Shown here piece after piece: positions 8,076 to 16,133 of a stretch of DNA of 46,407 nucleotides. The stretch's first letter is position 1; each line of letters opens with the position of its first letter. Position numbers and translations under genes: made by a program. The notes beneath the pieces were generated by a model. That model was not told the DNA's origin. It worked only from the letters and a program-made list of their open reading frames with translations, and made no database searches. This DNA is from Planctomycetota bacterium (GTDB taxonomy: Bacteria; Planctomycetota; Planctomycetia; Planctomycetales; Planctomycetaceae): NCBI GenBank assembly GCA_003671275.1, contig QWPB01000134.1:1-46407 (forward strand). Direction: 5' to 3'.

Positions 8076-11000
8076 TCACTCCTTGGTCATGACCTCATCC
8101 AGATTCAGAACGGCTCGGGCCAGTACGGTCCACGCGGCCCGTTCCGGATCGGCTGTCCCCCCCGTGATCGCGGCGGGGTCGAGTGTTTTCGCCTCGATAC
8201 GGCCCCGTTGCTCCGCCAGGAATTCGGCCAGCGCGGTGGCCTCATCGGAGGATATTGTCCGCCCCGTCAGACGGCGGAACAGTTCCGCAACCCGTTGTTC
8301 CTGCTCGCCGGTCATTGCCGCAAACTCGCGTCCGAGGGCCTGGGCGGATTCGACGAACACCGTGTCGTTCATCAGGCTCAGGGACTGCAATGGCGAATTC
8401 GACACATCCCGTCGGGGAATGCAGGCTTCACCACTGCCTCCGTCGAATGTCAGGAACAGTGCATACGGAGCAGTCCGCTTGGCAAAGGTGTAAACGCTCC
8501 GCCGCCAGCGATCTTCCCCCGTACTCGTGGTCCAGGCCAGTTGTCCGTATGCCCCTTCGGTAGTCACCGAGGCGGGTTGCGGCGGAAAGACACTGGGACC
8601 ATACATCTTGTCCGAGAGCAACCCGGCCATCTGCAGAGCCTGATCCCGAAGCAGTTCCCCTTCCAGCCGATGACGGGGCCCGCGTGCCAGCAATCGGTTT
8701 TCCGGATCGGCTGCCAGCAGGAGAGGAGTCACTTCGGATGACTGGCGGTAGGTCGCACTGGTGACCATTAGCCGGTGCAGCTGTTTGATTGACCAACCGC
8801 TACGGATCGTCTCCAGGGCCAGCCAGTCCAGCAGCTCCTGATTGGAGGGCCAGGCCCCCTGATAGCCAAAATCCTCCAACGTGCGAACGATTCCCTGCCC
8901 AAAAAAAGCCTGCCACTGTCGATTGACGATGACACGGGCTGTCAAGGGGTTCTCCGGAGCCATTAACCACTTCGCATAATGCAGGCGATCGCGGGGCGCG
9001 TCTTCGGGAAATGGATGCAGGACCGACGGCGTTTGCGGCGTCACCATTTCCTTCGGCTGTAGATATTCCCCCCGATGATGCCGCCGGGTTGGTCGAGGGT
9101 TGTCCGCCGGACGTTCGAGAAATACCAGCGCCGTCGGATGCCTGGGCAGCTGAGTCCGGAGATCCGTAATCACTTTGCGAGCGGCCTCCAGCTCGGGAGC
9201 GACACTCAAGTAATACGTTCGCAAGGCAGCCCGCTCGGCATCGGTCCATGACGTGACGTCCCGGTGAAGGACCAGTCGCATTTCTTCGGGGACCGGCGAC
9301 GCCTTCACCGCCCCCGTCTGACGTGTCACTGCCAGCCGGAATCGCCCAAGAGCGGCGGGGTAATGCCGATCGAACATCATCTCCACACGAGCGGCCTGCC
9401 CCGCCTTCAGAGGTTCAGGCAGAGTAAAGACCGCCACATCGCGCTGGCCCTGATGCCCGTTACAGGCCCAGCCCGAGTGCCCTTCCCCGTCGAGGCACCC
9501 GGCAGCTCCCGCAGCCCCGCCACCAATGCCAAGCTTTCCGTAGGTCTCGGTCGCGCCGCTGAACTTCACCGGCTGGCCATCGACTTGCAATGTCAACTCG
9601 CTGACGAAGAAATCTCCTTCGGGCCCCTCATAGTCGGTACGTCCCGGTCCCCGGGCTGGCAGCGTATCGTGCGGCAACGCTTCCAGGCGGATCGCCGTCA
9701 CCCCGGTGAAATCCCCCTCGAAGTCGAGGGTGTACGTATCGAGCTTGGTCTTGTCTCCCGACGCCAGAATGCTGCCATCGTCCTGCAGCGAAAGTCGGGC
9801 CAGATTGGTGGTCATCCGGATCGGACGCCAGATCGACCAGTCAGTCGCCTCGGCCCGAACCACATCCAGCCATTGTGCCAGACTCCTGTCCAGATGTTGC
9901 TGCCGAAGTACAGCCTGTTCCTCGACCGTAGAGGGTGCCACCACCTCGGGAGCGGCTCCGTCAGCCGGAGGCGGGAGCGGGAATTGACTGGCGAGTTGCT
10001 GTTCCAGTTCCTCGATCCGCTGAAGCTGGGCCGTTCGACGGGCTTGGATCTCGGGATCAGGGACATCGATCTTGATCTCGTCCGCGTTATTGAGAAACGC
10101 CATCGTGCCATAAAAATCCTGGTGCGGGATCGGATCATATTTGTGAGTATGGCACTGGACGCAGGCCATCGTCAGTCCCAGCCAGGTGGTACTGGTGACA
10201 TGGACCCGATCCACCATCGCATAAAAGCGGAACTCATTGGGGTCGATGCCGCCCTCTTCATTCGTCATCGTGTTGCGATGCAACCCCGTGGCAATCTGTT
10301 GTTCGAGCGAGGACTCCGGCAGCAGGTCACCGGCCAGCTGCTCGATTGTAAACTGATCAAAGGGCATGTCATTATTAATCGCCCGCACTACCCAGTCGCG
10401 ATACGGCCAGACCGACCGCTGGCGGTCTTTTTCGTAGCCATTGGTGTCCGCATACCGAGCCAGATCGAGCCAGCGACGAGCCCAACGTTCGCCATACCGT
10501 GGTGAGGCCAGAAGCCGATCGACGACACGCTCTTCCGCTCCTGGAACCTGATCTAACCGATAGGCTTCGATCTCTTCAACCGATGGCGGCAGTCCGATCA
10601 AGTCGAGCGAAACACGCCGCAGCCACTTCTCTCGACTGGCCGGGGGAGAAGGAGCCAGCCCGGCGGCTTCAAGTCGTGCTAGAACGAACCGGTCGATGGG
10701 ATTTCGCGGCCAGTTTGTCTGTTGAACTACCGGCCATGCGGGAGTCCGGGGAGCGACAAAGGCCCAGTGCGGAGCATACTCGGCCCCCGCTTCAATCCAG
10801 CGGCGAAGGATCGCTTTTTCGGCCTCAGTCAGTGTTTTCTTCGTGGACGGCGGCGGCATCATCTCATCCGCATCATGACTGGTAATCCGCTTCCAGAGCT
10901 GGCTGGAATCAGGTCGTCCCGCCACGATCGCCTTCTCGCCGGAGTCCGCTGCCGCCGTGGCTCCCTCGTAGGTATCGAGCCGCAAGTGACCTTCCCGTTT

Positions 11001-11156
11001 GTCGGCGTCTGGTCCGTGGCACTTGAAACAGTACGACGAGAGAATGGGGCGGACTTCGCGGTTGAAGTCAACCGGGTCGGCTCCACGGGCGGACCGCACC
11101 GCATGAAAACAGGCCACGGCAACCAGAAACCACGGGAGGGTCTGCATTCGAGACAT
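8076..11156 (-). CDS. Planctomycete cytochrome-type protein (PSCyt1 - DUF1549 - DUF1553/PSD1)
   Basis: This 1026-residue protein has the domain order typical of planctomycete secreted giants. A signal peptide ends near ARG-A (residue ~25). A PSCyt1 c-type heme domain follows with CFKCH (Cys43, Cys46, His47). Then comes DUF1549, with a second CxxCH (CVQCHTHKYDP) near residue 330. A coiled, Gln/Glu-rich stretch and a beta-rich middle part (about residues 440-620) lead to the C-terminal DUF1553/PSD1 with NRQWQAFFGQG and RDVSNSPLQSL. The biochemical function is not established; such proteins are thought to act in the periplasm and are often linked to polysaccharide or sulfatase loci. The usual neighbour, a DUF1501 gene, is absent here. 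The ATG at 11156 begins a good signal peptide. Confidence 0.9.
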   Translation of the reverse strand: MSRMQTLPWFLVAVACFHAVRSARGADPVDFNREVRPILSSYCFKCHGPDADKREGHLRLDTYEGATAAADSGEKAIVAGRPDSSQLWKRITSHDADEMMPPPSTKKTLTEAEKAILRRWIEAGAEYAPHWAFVAPRTPAWPVVQQTNWPRNPIDRFVLARLEAAGLAPSPPASREKWLRRVSLDLIGLPPSVEEIEAYRLDQVPGAEERVVDRLLASPRYGERWARRWLDLARYADTNGYEKDRQRSVWPYRDWVVRAINNDMPFDQFTIEQLAGDLLPESSLEQQIATGLHRNTMTNEEGGIDPNEFRFYAMVDRVHVTSTTWLGLTMACVQCHTHKYDPIPHQDFYGTMAFLNNADEIKIDVPDPEIQARRTAQLQRIEELEQQLASQFPLPPPADGAAPEVVAPSTVEEQAVLRQQHLDRSLAQWLDVVRAEATDWSIWRPIRMTTNLARLSLQDDGSILASGDKTKLDTYTLDFEGDFTGVTAIRLEALPHDTLPARGPGRTDYEGPEGDFFVSELTLQVDGQPVKFSGATETYGKLGIGGGAAGAAGCLDGEGHSGWACNGHQGQRDVAVFTLPEPLKAGQAARVEMMFDRHYPAALGRFRLAVTRQTGAVKASPVPEEMRLVLHRDVTSWTDAERAALRTYYLSVAPELEAARKVITDLRTQLPRHPTALVFLERPADNPRPTRRHHRGEYLQPKEMVTPQTPSVLHPFPEDAPRDRLHYAKWLMAPENPLTARVIVNRQWQAFFGQGIVRTLEDFGYQGAWPSNQELLDWLALETIRSGWSIKQLHRLMVTSATYRQSSEVTPLLLAADPENRLLARGPRHRLEGELLRDQALQMAGLLSDKMYGPSVFPPQPASVTTEGAYGQLAWTTSTGEDRWRRSVYTFAKRTAPYALFLTFDGGSGEACIPRRDVSNSPLQSLSLMNDTVFVESAQALGREFAAMTGEQEQRVAELFRRLTGRTISSDEATALAEFLAEQRGRIEAKTLDPAAITGGTADPERAAWTVLARAVLNLDEVMTKE

Positions 11157-11359
11157 CGGACGACTCTCGCAAGTGCCGGACCGCTCCCAGGAGACAGATC
11201 CACGACAGTTCGCGGTCCGGTCGATGCAGTATGTCGAATCACCCGCCAGCGGTCACGTCCCGCGCGATCTGCGTTCGGAAGGGAGGGCGAGTTTGAGGAG
11301 TTGGCATGTCAGGCGGGACATCCTGCCTGCCGGACCGATTGACCCTTTGAAAAGCCGCC
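11157..11359. other. Intergenic between the PSCyt1 gene and arsR-type gene
   Basis: There are 203 bases with no gene. A short imperfect hairpin (CAGGCGGGA CA TCCTGCCTG, 11310-11329) could end the ArsR transcript, but no T-tract follows. The promoter of the PSCyt1 gene must lie here. Confidence 0.35.
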
Positions 11360-11683
11360 CTAACAACCGGGAATCTCCAGGCGGCAGCATCCGAGGTTCA
11401 GATGCCCACTGGCCCCGGACTGGCCTTCCTGTTGCAGAACCCTTTCCGGGAGTTCGTAAATCACCTGTTTCCCATTTCGCGAGGTCATTACCAGTCCGGC
11501 CCGACGCAGCACTCCCAGATGGTGTGACGCATTGGCCAATTCCAAATGCAATTCAGTGGCCAGATCAGAGACACACCGCGGCCCTGACCGCAATGCCTGA
11601 ATCAGGCGCAGGCGATCGGGATCGCCCAGAGCCTTGAGCAGTTGGGCACATTGTTCCACGGAAAGAGGATCGCGACGGGGCAT
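11360..11683 (-). CDS. ArsR/SmtB-family winged-helix regulator
   Basis: This is a regulator of about 107 residues. The family core is clear: QLLKALGDPDRLRLIQAL, then CVSDLATELHLELANASHHLGVLRRAGLV as the recognition helix-turn-helix, then a wing with NGKQVIYELP. A Cys precedes the HTH (CVSDL, the place of the arsenic-sensing Cys in ArsR). The tail is Cys-rich (GCCRLEIPGC), so a thiophilic metal or metalloid sensor is plausible. I chose the ATG at 11683, which has AAGG 7 bases upstream. The frame extends to an ATG at 11767 but the added residues are unlike the family. It is divergent from the aquaglyceroporin, which it may control. The ligand is not proven. Confidence 0.85.
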   Translation of the reverse strand: MPRRDPLSVEQCAQLLKALGDPDRLRLIQALRSGPRCVSDLATELHLELANASHHLGVLRRAGLVMTSRNGKQVIYELPERVLQQEGQSGASGHLNLGCCRLEIPGC

Positions 11684-11763
11684 CTGGAGACCTTGTTGGC
11701 GAACAACATACCGCACAACCCGGTCTGTGAAAACGAGATGAACACAGAACCCTTCGATTGCGT

Positions 11764-11775
11764 TCATTCCAATGA
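11764..11775. promoter_or_regulatory. Candidate operator palindrome between arsR-type gene and aquaglyceroporin
   Basis: TCATT-CC-AATGA is a perfect 12-bp palindrome in the divergent intergenic space, about 46 bases from the porin ATG and 81 from the regulator ATG. A second dyad (TTGTT GGCG AACAA, about 11692-11705) lies closer to the regulator. Either could be the ArsR site; this is inference from position and symmetry. Confidence 0.35.
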
Positions 11776-11820
11776 TTGTTAGAGTGATCGTGTCCCTGAG
11801 TCCGATTGCTGGAACTGCGC

Positions 11821-12681
11821 ATGGCCCCGACTCCTGAACCGCCCCTGCGACGGCAAGTGGTTGCCGAACTGATCGGGACTTACCTGCTGATCTTGTTCGG
11901 CTGTGGTGCGGTGCATGCCGCCGTGCTGACGGGGGCCCAGTCCGGGCTCTGGCAGGTTGCCATCGTGTGGGGCGTGGCCATCATGCTGGCCATCTACTCG
12001 ATCGGGTCGATCAGCGGGGCACATATTAACCCCGCCATGACAATCGCCCTGGCTGTCCATCGCGGATTTCCGTGGAAGAACGTCGGGCCGTACATCGCCG
12101 GCCAGCTGACCGGCGCGATTCTCGCTGCGGGAACATTGTTCATCCTGTTCAGCCCGCACCTAGCAGCCCTCGAAAAGTTGAAAGGGGTCGAGCGTGGACA
12201 GCCCGGCAGTGAGATGACGGCCATGTGTTACGGGGAATACTTCCCCGCCCCGGGCAGCCTGGGAAGTGGAACAGAACCGTACTCCGCCGAGAAGCACGCC
12301 GAACTCAAGGCCAAAGGCAACCCTGGGCAGGCGTTTCTGGCAGAACTGCTCGGCACGGCAGTGCTGGCGTTTGTGGTGTTTGCCGTCACGGATGATCGCA
12401 ACAGTGGGCGTCCCGCTGCGGGGCAGGCCCCCATCTTCATTGGCCTGACCGTGGCGGTCTTGATTTCGGTGATTGCTCCGCTGACGCAGGCATGCTTTAA
12501 CCCGGCCCGCGACCTGGGCCCACGGCTGTTTGCATACTTCGCGGGTTGGGGCGCGATCGCCCTGCCCGGCTTCACCGATCTCAGCTGGTTGACGGTTTAT
12601 ATTGTGGCTCCCATGGCAGGTTCTCTGGTGGGGGGCGCGGTGTATGACTTCGCGGTCCGTCCCGCTGCAGGGAAGAACTGA
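11821..12681 (+). CDS. MIP-family aquaglyceroporin (GlpF-like channel)
   Basis: This is an integral inner-membrane channel of about 286 residues with six predicted helices. It has the two NPA half-helices: SGAHINPAMT and QACFNPARDLGPRLF. The Asp after the second NPAR (NPARD) is the mark of glycerol-conducting GlpF-type channels rather than strict water channels. GlpF-type channels also pass As(OH)3, and some ars operons carry one. A loop of about 50 hydrophilic residues (SAEKHAELKAKGNPG region) separates the two halves. I chose ATG 11821 over TTG 11806. The transglutaminase gene begins 7 bases after its stop, so the two are probably co-transcribed. The divergent ArsR-type regulator makes metalloid transport a reasonable guess. 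No glycerol kinase is nearby. Confidence 0.9.
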   Translation: MAPTPEPPLRRQVVAELIGTYLLILFGCGAVHAAVLTGAQSGLWQVAIVWGVAIMLAIYSIGSISGAHINPAMTIALAVHRGFPWKNVGPYIAGQLTGAILAAGTLFILFSPHLAALEKLKGVERGQPGSEMTAMCYGEYFPAPGSLGSGTEPYSAEKHAELKAKGNPGQAFLAELLGTAVLAFVVFAVTDDRNSGRPAAGQAPIFIGLTVAVLISVIAPLTQACFNPARDLGPRLFAYFAGWGAIALPGFTDLSWLTVYIVAPMAGSLVGGAVYDFAVRPAAGKN

Positions 12682-12688
12682 GGATCGA

Positions 12689-13882
12689 ATGCCGCATCCC
12701 ATCTCCGATTCGCAACCGAGTGGTCTGACAACACGGGGCCGTTTTCGGAATCTCAGCCAAGCTCTGTTGTCCTGGGGTTTGGGGGTTCTGCTTCAGTCCG
12801 CAGGGGCCGCTGAGCCGCTCCACCCGGCCCAGCCCTATACCGCTGCCGCAGTGGACCCGGCGACCCACAATGTGGAACTGATGGTAACGGTGACGGCTCC
12901 GTACAAAACCAAGCAGCTGCGGGTCTGGATGCCGATCCCCCCCAGTGACACGGTCCAGCAGTTGGTGAGCTCGAACTTCTCGACGTTTCCTGACGAGGTC
13001 AAGCCCCAGATCGCCACCGAGCCCGTTTATGGAAACAAGTTCGCCTACTTCGAGTTCTCCCATCCGCAGGGGGCGATGGTCATTCGCCACACGCTGCAAG
13101 TGAAAGTCGCCGAACTCCACTGGAACCTCGATCCGGCGAAGGTGCAGACCACGACACAGTGGCCGGAGAACTTCGCTTCCTACTTGAGCAGCGAAAGTCA
13201 GGCCGTCGTGGCCGATGCCCGTTTCGAGAAGCTCCTCGCGGAGATCGTGTCGCAGCGTAAGAACCCGCTGCTCGACCTCGGTCGGGTGATGCACTACGCC
13301 GATCAGAACTTCCAGTACGACCACAAAAACGCCTCGCTCCAAGCCAGCTCACTCCATGCTTTGAATCAGAATGCGGGCCATTGCAGCGATTACCACGGCT
13401 TCTGTGCCGCCATGGGGCGACTGCTGCAACAGCCCACGCGAGTGACCTATGGAATCAATACTTTCCCCAAAGCGTCCCCCTCGCACTGCAAGTTAGAGGC
13501 ATTCCTGGCTCCGTACGGATGGGTCAGTTTCGATGTCTCCGAGACGCAAAAGATGGCGGCCCTGATTCGCGCGGATGCCCAACTCTCGGATGCGGAGAAG
13601 GACTCCCTGGTCACAGCTGCCCAAGCCCGCCTGACGAGCGGGTTCCGGGACAATACCTGGTTCAAGCAGACACAGGGCACCGACTACGACCTTGCGCCGC
13701 GAGCCTCGAAAAAGGTGGCCGTCGTGCGGACGATCTACGCGGAGGCCGATGGAGTGGCCCTGCCGGAACCCGACCCGTCCGCTCCCGGTAAAACTCAGTT
13801 CGCCTGGATGACATCCCACCGATTCCAGTCGACCCCCCCGGTCCAAAACCCGTTCACCAACCTCGACTCACTGCGAAAGTAG
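12689..13882 (+). CDS. Secreted transglutaminase-like cysteine protease-fold protein
   Basis: The protein has about 397 residues. Its N-terminal hydrophobic segment (residues ~20-40) looks like a signal peptide with a long n-region. A beta-rich domain follows (VTAPYKTKQLRVWMPIP), then a transglutaminase-like core. The catalytic triad is visible: Cys232 in GHCSDYHGF, His266 in SPSHCKLEAF and Asp282 in SFDVSE. Bacterial members are usually peptidases or peptide cross-linkers in the cell envelope; the substrate is unknown. ATG 12689 lies 7 bases after the aquaglyceroporin stop, suggesting one operon, though the frame itself extends further upstream inside that gene. It ends in the inverted repeat that begins the structured leader of the next gene. 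Confidence 0.85.
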   Translation: MPHPISDSQPSGLTTRGRFRNLSQALLSWGLGVLLQSAGAAEPLHPAQPYTAAAVDPATHNVELMVTVTAPYKTKQLRVWMPIPPSDTVQQLVSSNFSTFPDEVKPQIATEPVYGNKFAYFEFSHPQGAMVIRHTLQVKVAELHWNLDPAKVQTTTQWPENFASYLSSESQAVVADARFEKLLAEIVSQRKNPLLDLGRVMHYADQNFQYDHKNASLQASSLHALNQNAGHCSDYHGFCAAMGRLLQQPTRVTYGINTFPKASPSHCKLEAFLAPYGWVSFDVSETQKMAALIRADAQLSDAEKDSLVTAAQARLTSGFRDNTWFKQTQGTDYDLAPRASKKVAVVRTIYAEADGVALPEPDPSAPGKTQFAWMTSHRFQSTPPVQNPFTNLDSLRK

Positions 13883-14052
13883 GACGGGCCCGTTTGCCTA
13901 TCCACTCCGGCTGGCATTTGTGGAGTAGCGAAATTCGAAAGAATTCTGCCGTCATCGCGTGGCGGTGAAACTTACACCTCAACCTTCGCACGACGACGGC
14001 CTGGATAGGCCGTCCGACGACAACACGAGACGAGCTAATGGGCCCGTCCTAC
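13879..14052 (+). promoter_or_regulatory. Structured intergenic leader with nested and competing inverted repeats
   Basis: GTAGGACGGGCCC (13879-13891) is perfectly complementary to 14040-14052. Inside, GCCTATCCA (13896-13904) pairs with TGGATAGGC (14002-14010). The same 3' strand also forms a local hairpin GACGGCCT-GGAT-AGGCCGTC (13995-14014). The long-range and local pairings exclude each other, as in a switch or attenuator, and end 26 bases before the GTPase ATG. No known riboswitch consensus was recognised. It could also be a small palindromic mobile repeat. Confidence 0.5.
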
Positions 14053-14078
14053 CACACTCTTCCACCCCTTCTTCACAC

Positions 14079-15179
14079 ATGAACCCTCGATACATCATGA
14101 TCGGCGGCTTTCTCGGAGCCGGAAAAACCACCACGGTCGGACGCCTCGCCCGACATTACATGGCCCAGGGGAAGCGGGTCGGTATTGTCACCAACGACCA
14201 GACGACCGACCTCGTGGACACTCATTCACTGCGATCGCAGGGGTTCGATGTGGGCGAGGTCGCGGGCTCGTGCTTCTGCTGTAACTTCAATGCCCTGACC
14301 TCCACGGTCGAAGGGCTGGGAGTGAACGAACTTCCCGATGTGATCATCGCTGAGCCGGTCGGCAGTTGTACCGACCTGGTGGCCACGGTCATTCGCCCAC
14401 TAACGCAGGTCTACGGCAAGCCACTCGATGTGGCTCCCTACGGTGTGATCCTCAAACCGAGCCATGGGCTGAAAATCCTGAGAGGGGACAATCGGCGGGG
14501 CTTCTCCCCCAAAGCGGAATACATCTTCCGCAAGCAGTTGGAAGAGGCGGACTTCATCCTCATCAACCGCATCGATGAGATGTCCCCCGCCGAGGTCGAC
14601 GAACTGGAGGCACTACTGCGGGTAGAATTCCCCGAGCAACCGATCCTGCGTGTGTCAGCCAAGAGTGGTGTCGGGTTTGAAGCCTTCACAGAGATGCTCA
14701 ACCAGCGGGGACCGTTCGGCCAGCGTGTGATGGAGGTCGACTACGACATCTATGCGGAGGGCGAGGCCGAACTCGGCTGGCTCAACAGTCAGGTAAGCAT
14801 CGAATCGGACGATGCGTTCGATCTCGATGCCCTGCTGATCGACATCATCGGGCGTCTGCATCAGCGGTTCGTGGGGACCGGAGCCGAAGCGGCACACCTG
14901 AAGACGATTGGGCTGTGCGATGGCAGCTACGCCGTGGCCAATCTGGTCAGTAACTCGACGGGCCCGGAATTATCGTTGCCCTCGAAGACCATGACAAAAG
15001 CGGCAAATGTCGTCGTGAATGCCCGCGTGGCCACCGATCCCCTGCAGCTGGAAGCCTTCGTCCGAGCGGAGGTCGCAGCCGCCAGCCAGACGATCGGGGC
15101 GCGCCATGAAGTGATGACGCTGCAGTCATTTCAACCCGGACGCCCCGTGCCTACGCATCGGATCAATGATGCCGTCTAA
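14079..15179 (+). CDS. G3E-family GTPase (CobW/HypB/UreG-type, COG0523-like) with CxCC motif
   Basis: The 366-residue protein has a Walker A (GFLGAGKT, residues 10-17). The family metal-binding motif is CFCC at residues 65-68. A switch/Walker B-like stretch is ELPDVIIAEPVGSC, and the G4-like motif is INRID. COG0523 GTPases deliver or insert metals such as Zn, Co or Ni into partner proteins. The C-terminal half does not look like the usual CobW_C domain, and the partner is unknown. ATG 14079 gives the Walker A at the normal distance. The upstream in-frame 40 residues lie in the structured leader and are probably not translated. It is followed 55 bases later by an alpha/beta hydrolase. Confidence 0.85.
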   Translation: MNPRYIMIGGFLGAGKTTTVGRLARHYMAQGKRVGIVTNDQTTDLVDTHSLRSQGFDVGEVAGSCFCCNFNALTSTVEGLGVNELPDVIIAEPVGSCTDLVATVIRPLTQVYGKPLDVAPYGVILKPSHGLKILRGDNRRGFSPKAEYIFRKQLEEADFILINRIDEMSPAEVDELEALLRVEFPEQPILRVSAKSGVGFEAFTEMLNQRGPFGQRVMEVDYDIYAEGEAELGWLNSQVSIESDDAFDLDALLIDIIGRLHQRFVGTGAEAAHLKTIGLCDGSYAVANLVSNSTGPELSLPSKTMTKAANVVVNARVATDPLQLEAFVRAEVAAASQTIGARHEVMTLQSFQPGRPVPTHRINDAV

Positions 15180-15234
15180 GCGGTCCCCCATCGCCAGCGG
15201 TCGTTTCGGTAAGTCTCTTCGGTGAGAATGTCCC

Positions 15235-16116
15235 ATGCATTCCTGGCAAGTTCTTACTCTCGGGCTTCTGATGACGATGGTTGCCGCTCATGCTCTGGCC
15301 GAGGACGCGCCGCAGACCGATATCGAGTACGCTCGCATTGACAATCACCCGCTGCTGCTGGACCTGTATCCCGCCCCGCCCACGGATCAGCCAGCTCCCC
15401 TGGTGGTCTATGTGCATGGCGGCGCCTGGCGAGCCGGGTCCAAGACAGACATGCCATTGAAGGCGCTGGTCCACCGGGGATTCACGGTCGCCAGCGTCGA
15501 TTACCGGTTAACGCCGGTCGCTCGTTTCCCGGCACAGGTACACGATCTCAAGGCGGCCATCCGCTATCTGCGGGCGCAGGCCATCCCCTTGCACATTGAT
15601 CCGCGCCGAATCGCCATCGCCGGCTCATCCGCAGGAGGCCATCTGGCAGCCTTGGTCGGAGTCACCAACGGACACGCAGAACTGGAAGGCCCCCTCGGAT
15701 CGCACTGCGCCACATCCTCTGACGTACAGGCGATCATCTCACTGTACGGGGCGGCGAACCTGCATTCGATTCTGAAGCAGTCGACACCCCATGGGCTCAG
15801 CGTGCGCGTCCCCGCCTTGCAGCTTCTGCTGGGGGGCCAGCCCTCCGAGTATCCCGAACTCGCTCGACTGGCCAGCCCCGTCACGCATGTCGATGCCCAT
15901 GATCCCCCACTGCTACTGATCCACGGCGATGCGGACCCACAAATGCCGGTCGATCAATCACACGAACTCGAGAAGGCTTACGAGACCCTTAATCGGCCCT
16001 GCCAACTGGAAGTCATCCCAGGAGGAAAACATGGCGGCCCGGAGTTCTACGCCCCCCTGCGAATCGAACAGATGGAAAAGTTCCTTCGGGATTCGTGGCC
16101 AGTGCCCCAAGACTGA
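15235..16116 (+). CDS. Secreted alpha/beta hydrolase (BD-FAE/esterase-like)
   Basis: This 293-residue hydrolase has a signal peptide (residues 1-22, cleavage after ALA). The oxyanion motif is HGGAW (His61 onward) and the nucleophile elbow is GSSAGG with Ser132. The acid is probably in HGDADPQMP and the catalytic His in GGKHGG near the C terminus. The layout is that of the carboxylesterase/BD-FAE group, which in polysaccharide degraders removes acyl or feruloyl groups; the substrate is not shown. It follows the GTPase on the same strand and faces the ABC permease with only 17 bases between stops. Confidence 0.85.
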   Translation: MHSWQVLTLGLLMTMVAAHALAEDAPQTDIEYARIDNHPLLLDLYPAPPTDQPAPLVVYVHGGAWRAGSKTDMPLKALVHRGFTVASVDYRLTPVARFPAQVHDLKAAIRYLRAQAIPLHIDPRRIAIAGSSAGGHLAALVGVTNGHAELEGPLGSHCATSSDVQAIISLYGAANLHSILKQSTPHGLSVRVPALQLLLGGQPSEYPELARLASPVTHVDAHDPPLLLIHGDADPQMPVDQSHELEKAYETLNRPCQLEVIPGGKHGGPEFYAPLRIEQMEKFLRDSWPVPQD

Positions 16117-16133
16117 GGTTCAGACCGGGCACC

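Noticed and set aside
9264-10505. 413-codon plus-strand frame within the PSCyt1 gene
   Set aside because: Antisense shadow of a GC-rich gene; no family resemblance, while the minus strand has heme and DUF motifs.
11310-11329. Terminator for the ArsR gene
   Set aside because: The stem has a mismatch and no T-tract follows, so it is only noted in the intergenic entry.
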